From Plasmodium coatneyi (Eukaryota > Apicomplexa > Aconoidasida > Haemosporida > Plasmodiidae): a stretch of DNA of 64,000 nucleotides. The position numbers and the translations under genes were made by a program. The DNA is taken from contig NC_033568.1 of NCBI RefSeq assembly GCF_001680005.1, forward strand, positions 496,001 to 560,000, written 5' to 3'. Within the stretch, counting starts at the first letter, position 1. The number at the start of each line of letters is the position of its first letter. Below are positions 9,601 to 20,235 of the stretch, in pieces. Under the pieces are notes generated by a model. That model did not search any database and had not been told where the DNA came from. It was given only the letters and a program-made list of their open reading frames with translations.

Positions 9601-12600
9601 GTTTTCTCCCTTTATAGGCAAGGACTGTAGAAAGATTAACGACTTATGTCAGCGCGCCAAATGTGTATCAACACAATGGTTTAAGGACAGAATGGATAAA
9701 ACGATAGGAAATCAGAACTGGGTAAGAAGGGAACAATATATTGTTCACTGTATACAACGTCATTTGTGTGGACCACGTATTTCCTACATATGACAAAAAA
9801 AAGGGGGGGATGACCATGAACCATGTACATACTTGATGTACATATACATATATATTCCATTCTACTTTTTTTTTTTTTTCTTTGCATAGTGTACATTTTG
9901 GGACACGGACGTCCCAGGAAAATTGACAGGTTTGTCTGAAAAATTAGCAAAGAACGACCCAGAGGTCGATCCTCTGTGCGAGAAAATTTATGGGAAGAAT
10001 ACTACACTAAGTGAAACAGAGAAGAACGCATGTATCTCCATTATTAAGGGATTAAAACATATATACAACATTGAGGTAGATCTGAGTAAGATAGATCCAA
10101 AGAAAAATTATGCAGAAGAAAAAAAGAAGAAGGAGAATAGTAGAATATTCCATCAAACTATCAAATGCATCTTCCTGAATGCATATGCTGATAAATTGAA
10201 AAAGGAGGTTAAATCCCCATGTAATATCACGGAAGAAACTATAACTGAAGCATTTAAGAGAGGAAATAAAAAGAAGGATGATTGGTGTGAGGAGAAGAAA
10301 AAGAAGAATGGAGGTGACTGTTTTGAATGTAAAAGGGAAGCTAACTTTAAAGATTGCACACTACACGTGGATGAAGCATTGTTGAATAAGCCACCAGGTA
10401 TAAGATGTGAGCAATACAATAAAAATATAAAAGGGAAGTTGGATGACATGCTCAAGAACGACACTAAAATAACAACAACCCTAACAGCTATAAATAATAT
10501 AAATAATACCTTATGTAATCGCGTAAATTGTGTAACAGTAAAATGGTTTGAAAATAGAATGGGTCCAAATGGGAGAAGTGGGACTTCAAAGCAAAACTGG
10601 GTAAGAATGGAACAATATATTGTTCACTGTACTCAACGTCATTTGTGTGGACCAGGTATTTCCTACATATGACAAAAAAAAGAGGGGAGAGACAACCACA
10701 AACCATGTAATCACTTTGAGTGTATACACATATATTTCTTGTTCTTCTCGTTTTACCTGTTTCTGCAGTGCACATTTTGGCTGCAGCACGACGTTGGACG
10801 CGTATTTAGGGGACTGTCTAATGCTATGACTAATAAAAGGGGAGACACCGACAACTATTGTAATAAAGTCGGGCAGGAGGACAGTGCAGAAAGAAAGGTA
10901 TGTCAATATATTACTAGGGGGTTAGAATATATATATAAAATTACAAAGAACGAAGTGCCGAAAAGTATAACAAACAAAGAGAATAAGGCAAAGTTAGAAA
11001 AGCAATATGCTGATGATCAACCATTTGATCAAGTTGTGGGATGCCTCTTCCTGAATGTGTACGCTGATAGAATAAAGCACAAATGCCTAGCAGCCGAGGC
11101 GGGCATAGAACACGCTTTCATGAAAAGTGAACAAATTAAAAATGGAACATCTCCATGCAGTGGGGAGGGTAATAATTGTGTTACTTGCACAAGGAAACCT
11201 AATTTTGATTGCACACTGAACGTGGAGGCAGACCTGTTGAATAAGGGCGCAAGTGGAACGTGCGAAAATGACAGAATTAATATACAGAACAAGTTGGGTA
11301 AAATGCTCGACCCAAGGACAAACGGGGATCCAAGTGTACAGCCAGCTCTGAAAGCATTAAATAACATATGTCCAACCAAACCACCAGAAGCACCACAACC
11401 ACAAGCTGCCAAACCGGCAGCAGAAACTACAACTTCTAAGGGTACTGAAAATACCACTCCAAGTAAGAAATGTGAAAATATGGACCAAATTAATGATGCT
11501 GAACAGTTGGGAGCATGTCTCGATGCTATGGATAATCAAATTAGTGCCATTCCTGGTAGTATTGCTGATAATGATGATACCCCACTTAGCGGTACCTGGG
11601 TATCACCAGGTGGCAAAGCAGGTAAAGTTGAAATGTCTGAAGGTAAAGCAAAACTTACTCCCGATCCTCCACCTACAGGTACAGCATCAGGTCCTACACA
11701 TACACACTCCCGAACTCCAAGTACAGTAACAGACACACAAACACCTGCATCTTCCAATTCCGTTGCAAGTTCCAGTTCTGGTACTGGCTCAGGTGCTCGG
11801 GGTGCTGGAGTTGGTGGTGCTAAGGACACTGCTACTTCCAAAGACTCATCACCGACGACTCCTGATGTGGATATAAAGGGTCCTAAGGTAGACGTACCAT
11901 TAACTCCACCAGGAGGACCAAATCTTGGTCTATCATCAGGAACAACACAATTAGGAACAGGTCTACAGGGATCAGTTTCAAATGGTCCGCGAAGTAAAAA
12001 ATTAACACCGAAAAATGCCGCAAAGTTCCTTCCCCTTAAACCAGTTAGTAACAACAAAGGGATCGTCCCTTCTGATCTTACCCCATACCTTCCTTTGGCT
12101 CCTGTGTTCCTTGGTTTTTCTACTATGAGTTACCTCCTTTGGAAGGTAAAAGAAGGAGGAAAAGAAAAAGAAAAAAAAAAGAAAAGAAGGAAAAAAAAGG
12201 ATATAAAAGAAAAATTAATATTAGTAGAAAAAAAAATAAAACAAAATAAAAGAAGAAAGAAAAAAAGGAGAAAATATATTTTCCGCACAAAGAAAAAAAA
12301 GGGTTTAGGATTCCGCGTTTAGGGTAAAGGTTTCCGGGTGTAAGAACGACAATGTGGTCTGGTGTTTAACTGTTTAGGGGGGGGGGATGTACAACGGAAG
12401 CGTGCACCTAAGGAAAAAGAAGGAAGAAAGAAGAAAAAAAAATTCATATTAGAAGAAAAGAAGAAGGGAAGAAAAGGATATAAAGAGAAAAAAAAAAATA
12501 ATAAAGGTGAATCAATCAGTGGCGGGGGTGGCATTTCGCATTTTAGGATGTGTTTGTAGGATTCCGCATTTAGGGTGTGTGTGTAGGATTTCGCATTTTA

Positions 12601-13508
12601 GGTTGTGTGTGTAGGATATCGCATTTTAGGGTGTGTTTGTAGGATTTCGCATTTTAGGGTATGTTTGTAGGATTTCGCATTTTAGGGGTGTATGTAGAAT
12701 TTCGCATTGTAGGGTGTGTGTGTGTAGGATTTCGCATTTTAGGGTGTGTGTATAGGATTTCGCATTTTAGGGTGTGTATATAGGATTTCGCATTTTAGGG
12801 TGTGTGTATAGGATTTCGCATTTTAGGGTGTGTTTGTAGGATTTCGCATTTTTGGGGTGTATGTAGAATTTCGGAATTAGGTTGAAAGTAGTAATTATTT
12901 TTTTTAAAACAATATTTTGAACCTTTAAAAAAGCATTTTCTCCCTTTTTTTTTTTTCTGCTTCAGTATTTTGCCTTGCCTGGTAAAAGAAAACGTTACAG
13001 AAGAGCTCCTCAAATACGTGGTCCCTCGTTAGAACAGAAGATTGTTGACCATGTGGATGACCAGGCAGATGGTCAACATGGATATACCTTAGTAAAGGAC
13101 CGAAAACCAAGATCTGTTCCAACGAAAAGGACGAGGAGCCCAAAAAAACGTCCTGATCGCCGTGGTGTAGGTCGCCGCACTATTATTGATATTCATTTAG
13201 AAGTTTTAGACGAATGTCAAAGGGGGGACACAAAAGTGGATCAGGAGGACTTTTTTGAAATTTTGGTTCAGGAATTTATGGGAAGCAATTTTATAAAAGA
13301 AGAAAATGTTCCTAAGGAAGAGGTTGCAAGTTCAGATTCCGGATTTAGGATAGATGTTCCTAAGGAACAGGGTCGAAGTGTAGATTCAGGTTTAGGGTTT
13401 AGGGAGAAAGGCTTTGTTCCAAAGGAAGGTGTTCCTAAGGAACAGGTTCCAAGTTCAGATTCCGGGTTTAGGGAAGAAGACTTTTTTCCTAAGGGAAGAA
13501 GTTTGTAA
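6653..13508 (+). CDS. SICAvar: SICAvar-A: schizont-infected cell agglutination variant antigen, shortened cytoplasmic tail
   Basis: Proposed model: join(6653..6742, 6875..7699, 7863..8664, 8826..9539, 9618..9721, 9890..10600, 10769..12145, 12966..13508), 1721 residues. All junctions are GT-AG and phases agree. Exon 1 codes MAPKNKFDEL. Exons 2-7 code cysteine-rich modules typical of SICA; modules of the repeated type open after a conserved Trp with TFW (CTFWDTDVPG, CTFWLQHDVG). Exon 7 adds a Ser/Thr/Pro-rich stalk and the single TM (PYLPLAPVFLGFSTMSYLLW). Exon 8 is the cytoplasmic domain, with basic KRKRYRRAP, IIDIHLEVLDECQRGD and VPKE/SSDSGFRE repeats. Compared with SICAvar-B, the tail stops early: an extra G near 13493-13495 shifts the frame to a stop at 13506-13508, and the Trp-rich second half is missing downstream. 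It may be a shortened antigen or a pseudogene. SICA antigens act at the infected erythrocyte surface. Confidence 0.88.
12146..12965 (+). repeat. Repeat-filled last intron of SICAvar-A
   Basis: The intron runs from GTAAAA to CTTCAG. It opens with A/G-rich sequence, then has one copy of the about 41-bp CAATGTGG..TTTAACTGTTTAGG unit (12331-12375). From 12530 to 12870 there are roughly a dozen degenerate copies of a 22-28 bp unit, GGATTTCGCATTTTAGGG plus TGTGTGTGTA. The coding strand is G/T-rich and carries the telomere-like word TTTAGGG repeatedly. The matching intron of SICAvar-B has the same unit. Confidence 0.8.
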
Positions 13509-14097
13509 GGAACAACTTCCTATGGTTGATGTTCCTAAGGAACAGGTTGCAAGTTCAGATTCCGGGTTTTAGGGTGTAGTAAATATTTTTTCTTTTCTTT
13601 TTTTTTGTATTAAATTGTTTATGCTCACGTGTAATTAATATAAGCCGCAAAAATAATATTTTCTCGACTTTATTTCGATTTTATTTGGTAAAATTTTTTT
13701 TATTGCAGATTAAAAAATGCTTATTCCTTCTCTTATAAAATTTTTTAACTTCATAATTTTTTTTTTTTTGTTTTTTAAAATACGTGAATATTTCTTTAAG
13801 GAAAGTCAGCACCTTCTTTTTTCTTTTTTTATGTTTCGCGCCCCGTTTGGAGTACATTATCTCAAGTTGTTATTTAAACATACAAATGTAAAAGAAACAG
13901 AAGGAAGGAAATATGAAGGAAAGAAGGAATAAGAAGGAAAGAAAAGGAATGGAGGAAAAAAGAAGAAAGTGTGTCTTTTTTTTTTTTTTTCCTACACTGT
14001 ATAAACTATGAATGGTTATCTATGGTTCCCCTGATGGAGGATGGGAAGAAAACATTCCCCCTTTCCTTCCCCTTCCATGTGTTACATTCCAAATGTG
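13509..14097. other. Decayed SICA tail and tail-to-tail spacer
   Basis: Positions 13509-13572 still read like the tail exon in the shifted frame (PMVDVPKEQVASSDSGF) and then break at GGGTTTTAGGG. The rest is A/T-rich with poly(T) tracts, and I see no gene. The small frame at 13717-13932 has no SICA or KIR features. Confidence 0.55.
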
Positions 14098-15862
14098 TTA
14101 CATCCGAACATAACCTATATTATTTCTTTGGTGATAACCTCGTGTAGTACTTGTTCTTTCTTTCCCAGAATGTACAGCACCATATTCTGTTGCTGAATCT
14201 TCCTCTGTTGTGGAACCACCTATTGTTGAGATGTTTTCTGTGAGTGTATCAAACGTGCTCTCAGTGGATCGTCTCTTCCTTGTTCCCCTTCCTCCATTAG
14301 AATGGTTACCAAACCAAGATGACCACGGTTTATACTGAAAGAAAAGAAGGAAAGGGGGTCGATGGAATGTTGTTAGGGTTGTTAGGGGTGGTAGGTAGAA
14401 GGAAGGGAGGTTGTTAGGGGTGGTAGGTGGAAGGAAGGGAGGTTGTTAGGGGTGGTAGGTGGTAGGAAGGTTTTTAGGATTGGTGGAAGGAGGATTCTTA
14501 GGGTTGTTAGAAGGAAGTAAGGTTGTTGGGGGTGGAAGAAAGAGTCTTAGGGGGGGGTTCTGGTTTTAGGATTAAGGAAAGGTGGGAACGAAACCTTCCT
14601 TATGAGGGAAAGAGAAGGAGTATGTGGAAGAAGATGGGGTGGATGTTGGATTTCGCTTTTAGGGTGTCTGAAGGAGGTGTGAAGGAAAGGTAAGGGGTGT
14701 CTAAGGTGAAAGGGAAAAGGTTTAAGGGGGAAAGGACGATCTAAAGAAGTAAGGGGTCTAAGGAAGGAAGGGTTTAGGGAAAGAAGAAAGGAGGGTCTAA
14801 GGAATGGAAGAAGGAACGAAAGGGATGATCTAAGGAGGAAGGAAGGAAGGGGGAAAACACTATTATTTTATGTTGTGGAACTGTAATTATAATTTTACCT
14901 TGTATAAAAAAAAAAGAACAGCAGGTAATTCTAATGCTGCTATGGTACCGAAGGTATAAGAAAGGGATGAGGATATGCTAGCTTGATTGATAGCATCGTT
15001 TAATTGGGATTGTGCTGCTTGTGCTGCCTTCTGGTACTGTTCTGTTAGTTGTTCCAATTTAGATTGAAATTGTGATAGTTTCTCCTGAATTTGTCCCTTA
15101 TTTCCTGTCCAAAATTTGGTGCAGTACTCATCCGAGTTTTTCTGTTGACAATGTGTTTCCATTGCATCCTTTGCTGCTTTGACTCTGTCAAAGTAACTTT
15201 GACATATCTTAGTACCTTCAGGACCACTATAATCTAACAATGTTCGTACAATATTATGATCATACCAATAATCGGATAAGATTTTCTTATTATTGAAAGT
15301 GTTAATGTCAAGTTCTCCATTGCAAGGAAGTCCACATACTCCGCTCTTCTCACAATAGTTATTTATAGCTCCGCAAGCACCATTCACTTTAGTAGGGAAC
15401 AAGTTTTTATTCGACATGCACCCAGATAATGTACTCCCTAACCAGAAATAAAAGAAATGATAGGCTTGCGTGTTGTATGGTTTCGTATTTTTCGGATATG
15501 TTTTGAGTACGTAGGCCAGTCCCTTCTTAATTTTGTCTATACAACTACTATAATCATTGCCACCCAAGGCATATGGCGTTATTTCGTTTTTGCAATCACC
15601 ATTTGCACTTGTACATTCTTCTGTGCTGTATTCGAATTCATGATAGAAATCGAACTCTGACGGTAACCCGCTTATAAGTGGTCCCTACAAAAATGTAATA
15701 GGAGAAAAGAAAAGTGCAGCATATGAGTCCGTATTCCCATGTGTTCATCCCTTTTCAATTGAATGTTCTATGCATAGAAAGTACTAAATATTGAATGTGT
15801 AATTATTTATATTGAAAGAGAAGGAAAAAAAGGAAGGGACAGACCCGTGCTGGTTTCGCCAT
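14098..15862 (-). CDS. kir: KIR-2: KIR family variant antigen
   Basis: Proposed model: complement(join(14098..14334, 14899..15684, 15845..15862)), 346 residues, all GT-AG with phase-0 junctions. Exon 1 codes MAKPAR. Exon 2 codes the ectodomain, which starts GPLISGLPSEFDF and includes the aromatic AYHFFYFWLGSTLSGC segment and paired cysteines. A helical QFQSKLEQLTEQYQKAAQAA stretch follows, then the TM (FGTIAALELPAVLFFLYK). Exon 3 starts at the Y after the TM lysine and codes a basic patch (TRKRRS), Ser/Thr-rich sequence and the end GYVRM. The 564-nt second intron is purine-rich on the plus strand and full of repeats. The gene is tail to tail with SICAvar-A and head to head with KIR-3. It looks intact. 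Confidence 0.88.
14335..14898 (-). repeat. Repeat-rich second intron of KIR-2
   Basis: On the plus strand it is purine-rich, with repeated GGTTGTTAGGGGTGGTAGGT and GGAAGGAAGGG words; the sense strand is therefore pyrimidine-rich. The CCTAACAACC repeat type recurs at 4915-5090 and inside the proline-rich coding region at 180-560. Confidence 0.75.
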
Positions 15863-16077
15863 TGTTATGGTTCGTTTTATAGGTGTATATTCCTTTGTGT
15901 GTATAATGTGAGCTTATATTAAAAACTGTTCCTCTATATATATATATATTAGAAAAAAAAAGGGGGAAGTGTATGTATGCAAGGAATTGTGCTCTTTTGT
16001 TTCGTGATTATGGATGAATATGAATATTGAAATTTTTACTCTTCCTTAAGAGTACATATGTTGTTTAATTCCCCTAA

Positions 16078-16142
16078 AGCAGCAATAACACATCATATAC
16101 AAATATGTGCACCAGAATCATCATATGTATATATAATTAAAG
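16078..16142 (-). promoter_or_regulatory. Conserved KIR upstream block, copy 2
   Basis: Homologous to 3210-3275 and located about 220 bp upstream of the KIR-2 ATG. It contains GTGCAC, a word bound by some Plasmodium ApiAP2 factors. Assigning a factor would be speculation. Confidence 0.4.
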
Positions 16143-16330
16143 GTATGAACGGAGACGAATGAATGAAGCCCCCCTCAAAGGGGAAGTCGCACAATGGAAT
16201 GGATCAGGAAGGAAGGAAAGGGAAGGAAGAAAATTTCAACTTCTCATATGATCCCTATAAATTTGCTATACATTATTGGATTAAGCGCACAACTATTCCG
16301 ACTGTTATATTATTAATCAACTTTCCCTTA

Positions 16331-16344
16331 ATTTGTTAACAAAT
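16331..16344. promoter_or_regulatory. Palindrome ATTTGTTAACAAAT upstream of KIR-2
   Basis: A perfect 14-bp palindrome matching the core of the 20-bp palindrome upstream of KIR-1. It lies about 470 bp upstream of the KIR-2 start codon. Confidence 0.3.
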
Positions 16345-16980
16345 ATGTAGTAGAGTTCAGGGATCTATATGGAATTCATTCTCCCTTTTTTCTGAATATG
16401 TGTACACATTATATTTCGAATATTAATATCGTCCCTTCACTTTTCTTCTCTCTATTCTTTTGCCTTCCTTCCTTTTATTGAGTCCATTACAAAGGAAGTC
16501 ATTTGTACATATATATGTGTGTGGAATATATATATGTGAGGATTATGTGTGCATGCTCCCTATGCTATTGGAACTACCCTATCCTTTTGCCTTTTCCCCC
16601 CTCCCCTAATGTACACAACGTTCCGTGTATGTATGAATAAACTATGTGTAGTGCACTGAGATGGAAGAGGAAGAAGGAAGCGTAAAATGAATTTCATTAT
16701 ATAATATAGATTAAGGAGAAGTGAAAAGACCTCAAATAGTATAATATATATTTTGTGTTTAAACTGCTTATAGTGTTATTATAAGGAAAGGGAAAAAGTA
16801 TTGCAGAAGAGGAGGGGGGAAGAAGGTTGGTGCAAAATTATTATAACAAACCGATAATAAAGGGGAGGAGATAGGAAGTACTGCACATAAGTGAACTGTA
16901 TGCAATATCTACGTTAGATGTTCATAACAGTTTTTCTGAGTAGTAGTAATGGAGGAAGAAAAGGTTTAAAATGAATAGTA

Positions 16981-17006
16981 CATGGTATAACATGTGTTAT
17001 ACCATG
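16981..17006. repeat. 26-bp inverted repeat in the KIR-2/KIR-3 spacer
   Basis: Arms CATGGTATAACA and TGTTATACCATG are perfect 12-bp reverse complements around a TG spacer. It could be a factor site or an RNA hairpin in a long 5' leader. Its role is unknown. Confidence 0.55.
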
Positions 17007-17436
17007 TTTTTCCACATATATATGTTGAAAGGAACAGTATTCTCTAGGTATGCGTACATGGACTAATAACGGAGAAGGAGGTGCATGTAAACAAATAATA
17101 ATATATTATTCCGAGTACTCCTGTATCATCCAATAATGCAGTGAATGAAGAACATATGAAAGTCCTACTTCTTTCCTTCTATTTCGCTATTTTATAGCAT
17201 ATTTGCTCCTACTTTTAGCTTATATATGTGCACATCTAATGATTTTGATACATGTGTATGGTATATTATTACATAAGGATTTAACAATGTATGTACAATT
17301 ATGAGGGAAATAAAAATTCAATAGGCACAATTATAGAACAACCAAAATTCTCACACTTCCTTTATTCCAAATGTGAATACATATAGGGACTAATTTCAGC
17401 ATAAATTTAATATATACTAAATAATTTACACTAAAA

Positions 17437-18927
17437 ATGGCACCAAAACCACCACAAGGGGCATCACCACTAACGGTTAAATACTAATACCTCCCCTTCC
17501 TTTCTTTATTCATAATGAATGCACGCACACACATTATTCATATAAGATCCCATGAACAATATAAAGAAAAATATAGAACAAAAATGGAGGAAGCACACGG
17601 AAGAAGCACACACACATAAATTTTGTGCTATTCCCATATTTTTTTTTTTTTAGGTGGATGATTGGTATGAATTACCCTCAGAGAAGGCGTATACTGAACT
17701 GAGTGGGATCACAAGTTACTGCAATAAAGTTGAATACGGTGATTCCGCCGAAGGAGTGAAGGAGGAATTAAAGAGTAAGTTAGGGGAACGTCATGGCATA
17801 GAGAACATTGTGAATGAAATTGTAGAAACCTACTGTTATATATATAAAGAAAAGAATGTCACCAAGTCTGATCATGATTGGTGTTATTGGTTTTATTATT
17901 GGTTAGGGAGTACAGTCTTCCAAGAATCGGGCGAAGGGTTCCTTTCAAATTTCCTGAGTGAAATTTACGGAGCATTAAGCAACTTGGGTGTTATGCATAA
18001 GTGTGAAGTTATAGAAGAAAATATTGCCGAAAGCGATTTCAAGCAAATGAAAAAAGTACATGATTATTACCACGACTATTCAACCATAAAGGAGCAACTT
18101 CTGAAGCATGGATATCAGTGTGATGACAAATATTACAAGCATCTGGAAGACATTCTTACAGTTTATGATAGTGTGAGTAATAAATGTAACGCGGTGTTCC
18201 CTAGTAAGTGCTGTAATCACTTTAAGAGCATGTTCAGTGACCTAGAGTATAAGAACCTACTGATGAACGCACGTAAGGTAGTGGCTGTCCCAAAGTCCAT
18301 GGAACAACTTTCTGCACCCAGTACAGGAAGTACAGCACTTTCTACTGCTGTCTCTTCTACACTAGGCACATTAATAGGATTACCAACAATGGCATTCCTG
18401 CTATATAAAGTAATGATCATAATATAAATGTATATATATAATACATATATATGTACACACACACACACTTTAAAATATGTGAATAATAGTATTCCTATTA
18501 ATATTTTCCCTCCCCACCTCTTTTTCCTTTTTTTTTAAAACAATGAATATAAGACGTTGTTCTATACGTATGGTGCATATTTCTAAACCTTCTTTCACTT
18601 CCTAATTCTACTTCCTTTTCCTTTTTCCATTAGTATAATCTTCTACCTTCCTGGATACAGAACTCTTTTGGAAAGAGTAGAAGCAGGAAAAGAAGATCAA
18701 TAGGACGGAACTCTGGCAAAGGAATTGAAAATTTCACCGATTATTCCACGGACGGAACTTCAACAATAGGTCCAACAGAATATTCCACACAGGGTTCAAC
18801 GGCAGATTCTACTGATGCATCTACCATATATGACGAGCAACCCAGAAGAAGAACAAGAAGAACAGAAAACACTGCGCAATATCCACAATCAAAGCAAAGG
18901 AAAAATGTGCATTATCATCGTATGTAA
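17437..18927 (+). CDS. kir: KIR-3: KIR family variant antigen
   Basis: Proposed model: join(17437..17475, 17654..18409, 18634..18927), 362 residues, GT-AG introns, all phase 0. Exon 1 codes MAPKPPQGASPLT. Exon 2 begins VDDWYELPSE, keeping LPSE at the same distance from the junction as in KIR-2. It includes the aromatic segment HDWCYWFYYWLGSTVFQ, conserved cysteines and the TM (STLGTLIGLPTMAFLLYK). Exon 3 begins YNLLPSWIQNSFGKSRSRKR and continues Ser/Thr-rich to the end RKNVHYHRM. It looks intact. It shares a divergent promoter region with KIR-2. Membership of the KIR/pir family rests on layout and shared motifs. Confidence 0.88.
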
Positions 18928-19652
18928 TGTTAGGTGAATGTGGTGTTCCCACCCCCCCACATACGTCCTTTCCCAAGGGGAAGGGAGCTTCATATATAAC
19001 CGAACCGAATAAATTTATGCAGTGTACAAAAAAACAAAAGGATACACACTTTTTTTTCTTCTTTGATTTTTCCTTTTTCTCCCTCTTTTCCACTTAAATT
19101 TTTTTCTGTTTCTTCCTTCTTTTCTTCTTTCCTTCTTTCCTTCTATCTGTTCTTTTTCTTTTCCTTCTTATTCCTTCTTTCCTTCCCTCTGTTTCTTTTA
19201 CATTTGTATGTTTAAATAACAACTTAAGATAAGGTATCTCCAAAAACGGGAGCGGAACATTAAAAAAAAAAAAAAGAAAAATGTGCTGACCTTCCTTAAA
19301 GAAATATTAATGAATTTTAGAAAACAAAAAAAAAATATTATCAAGTTAAAAAATTTTTGTAACAAAATGAATAAGCATTTTTTTAATTCTTCAGTAAAGA
19401 AGAAATTTTACCAAACAAATCAAAATAAAGTGGGGAAGAAAAATTTTCACTTTCACTTACATGAGGTACACATGAACGTAAACAATTCCGTAAAATACAA
19501 GGGAAGAAAAAAAAAAAGGGAAGATGCCACTCTGCCCTTCTGTATTTTATGAACTACATGGTTACTTATACTTCATGAGGGAGACATCATATTCAAGGTG
19601 TCACATACAATGTTCTACATTCCAAATGTATGTTACATTGCGATGTGTTACA
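18928..19652. other. Tail-to-tail spacer between KIR-3 and an orphan KIR exon
   Basis: Mostly pyrimidine tracts (TTCCTTCTTTTC type, 19060-19200) and A/T-rich sequence. A 270-nt A-rich frame at 19283-19552 has no recognisable features and no KIR similarity. I see no supported gene. Confidence 0.5.
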
Positions 19653-19952
19653 TTACATACGTTGATAACTTATATTATTTCTATTCTGCCTCTGTCCCTG
19701 ATGTTGTTGTCTACTATTTGTTCCTCTTCTGTTGGATGTTGGTCTATCAGTATATATGGTAGAAATGTCTGTGAAAACGGATTCAGTTTCTATCATTGAG
19801 TCCGTTATTGTTGAAGGTGCTACTGTTGAGATAGTGTCATCGCTTGTTACTGTATCAAAATTTTGTTTAATGGACCTTCTTTTACTCCTGTTCATATTAC
19901 TATTATTGCTATTCCCGAAAATGTTTTTTATTCCAGAAGGTAAAAGATTATA
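19653..19952 (-). pseudogene. kir: Orphan KIR last exon (KIR-4 fragment)
   Basis: An acceptor (CATTAG) is followed by a 100-codon frame beginning YNLLPSGIKNIFGN. It has a basic SKRRS patch, Ser/Thr-rich sequence and the end ISYQRM. This matches the last exons of KIR-2 and KIR-3 in start, composition and ending. No KIR ectodomain/TM exon is found upstream on this strand: 19953-21250 is purine-rich and repeat sequence, then SICAvar-B begins in the opposite direction. It is therefore a truncated KIR, probably cut by the rearrangement that placed SICAvar-B. The exon itself is open, so the loss may be recent. Confidence 0.8.
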
Positions 19953-20235
19953 CTAATGGAAAAAGGAAAGATGGAGGGGGGGAAGGGAAGGATGAGTCTA
20001 AGGAGGAGGAAGGAAGGAATGTCTAAGGAAAGGAAAGGAGGAAAGAAGGAATAAAAAGGAAAGAAGGAAAGAAGGAAAGAAAGGAAAGAAGGAAAAAAAG
20101 GAAAGAAGGAAAAAAAGGAAAGAAGGAAAGAAGGGAAAAAAGGAGGGAAAAAGAAAAAAAAGGAGAAAAAAATTAGTATTAGAGGAAAAAAAAAGGGAAG
20201 TGGAGCCAAAAAAGAAGATAAAAAGAGAAGATAAG
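19953..20235 (+). repeat. Homopurine GGAAAGAA-type repeat tract
   Basis: Nearly pure A/G on the plus strand, with many GGAAAGAAGGAAAGAA words. It resembles the purine-rich strand of the KIR-2 second intron and lies where the intron of the orphan KIR exon would be. Such tracts can form triplex structures; that is not shown here. Confidence 0.75.

Larger units (their letters stand above)
15863..17436. promoter_or_regulatory. Shared divergent promoter region of KIR-2 and KIR-3
   Basis: The 1.57-kb spacer between two KIR start codons holds the KIR upstream block (16078-16142), a 14-bp palindrome (16331-16344) and a 26-bp near-palindrome (16981-17006). A partial match to the block in KIR-3 orientation lies at 17221-17275. 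No gene is visible. Promoter function is inferred from the head-to-head layout. Confidence 0.5.

Noticed and set aside
11536..12057. 173-codon reverse-strand frame
   Set aside because: Shadow of SICAvar-A exon 7, a low-complexity stalk on the other strand.
12530..12870. Regular repeats with spacers that look CRISPR-like
   Set aside because: Eukaryotic intron of a SICAvar; units are degenerate and directly adjacent, with no unique spacers and no cas genes.
13717..13932. 71-codon frame with an upstream TTGCAG acceptor, possible extra SICA exon
   Set aside because: Composition is A/T-driven Phe/Lys, with no match to the SICAvar-B tail.
19283..19552. 89-codon A-rich frame near the KIR genes
   Set aside because: Lys/Asn/Phe-rich chance composition, no TM, no splice partner, no family motif.
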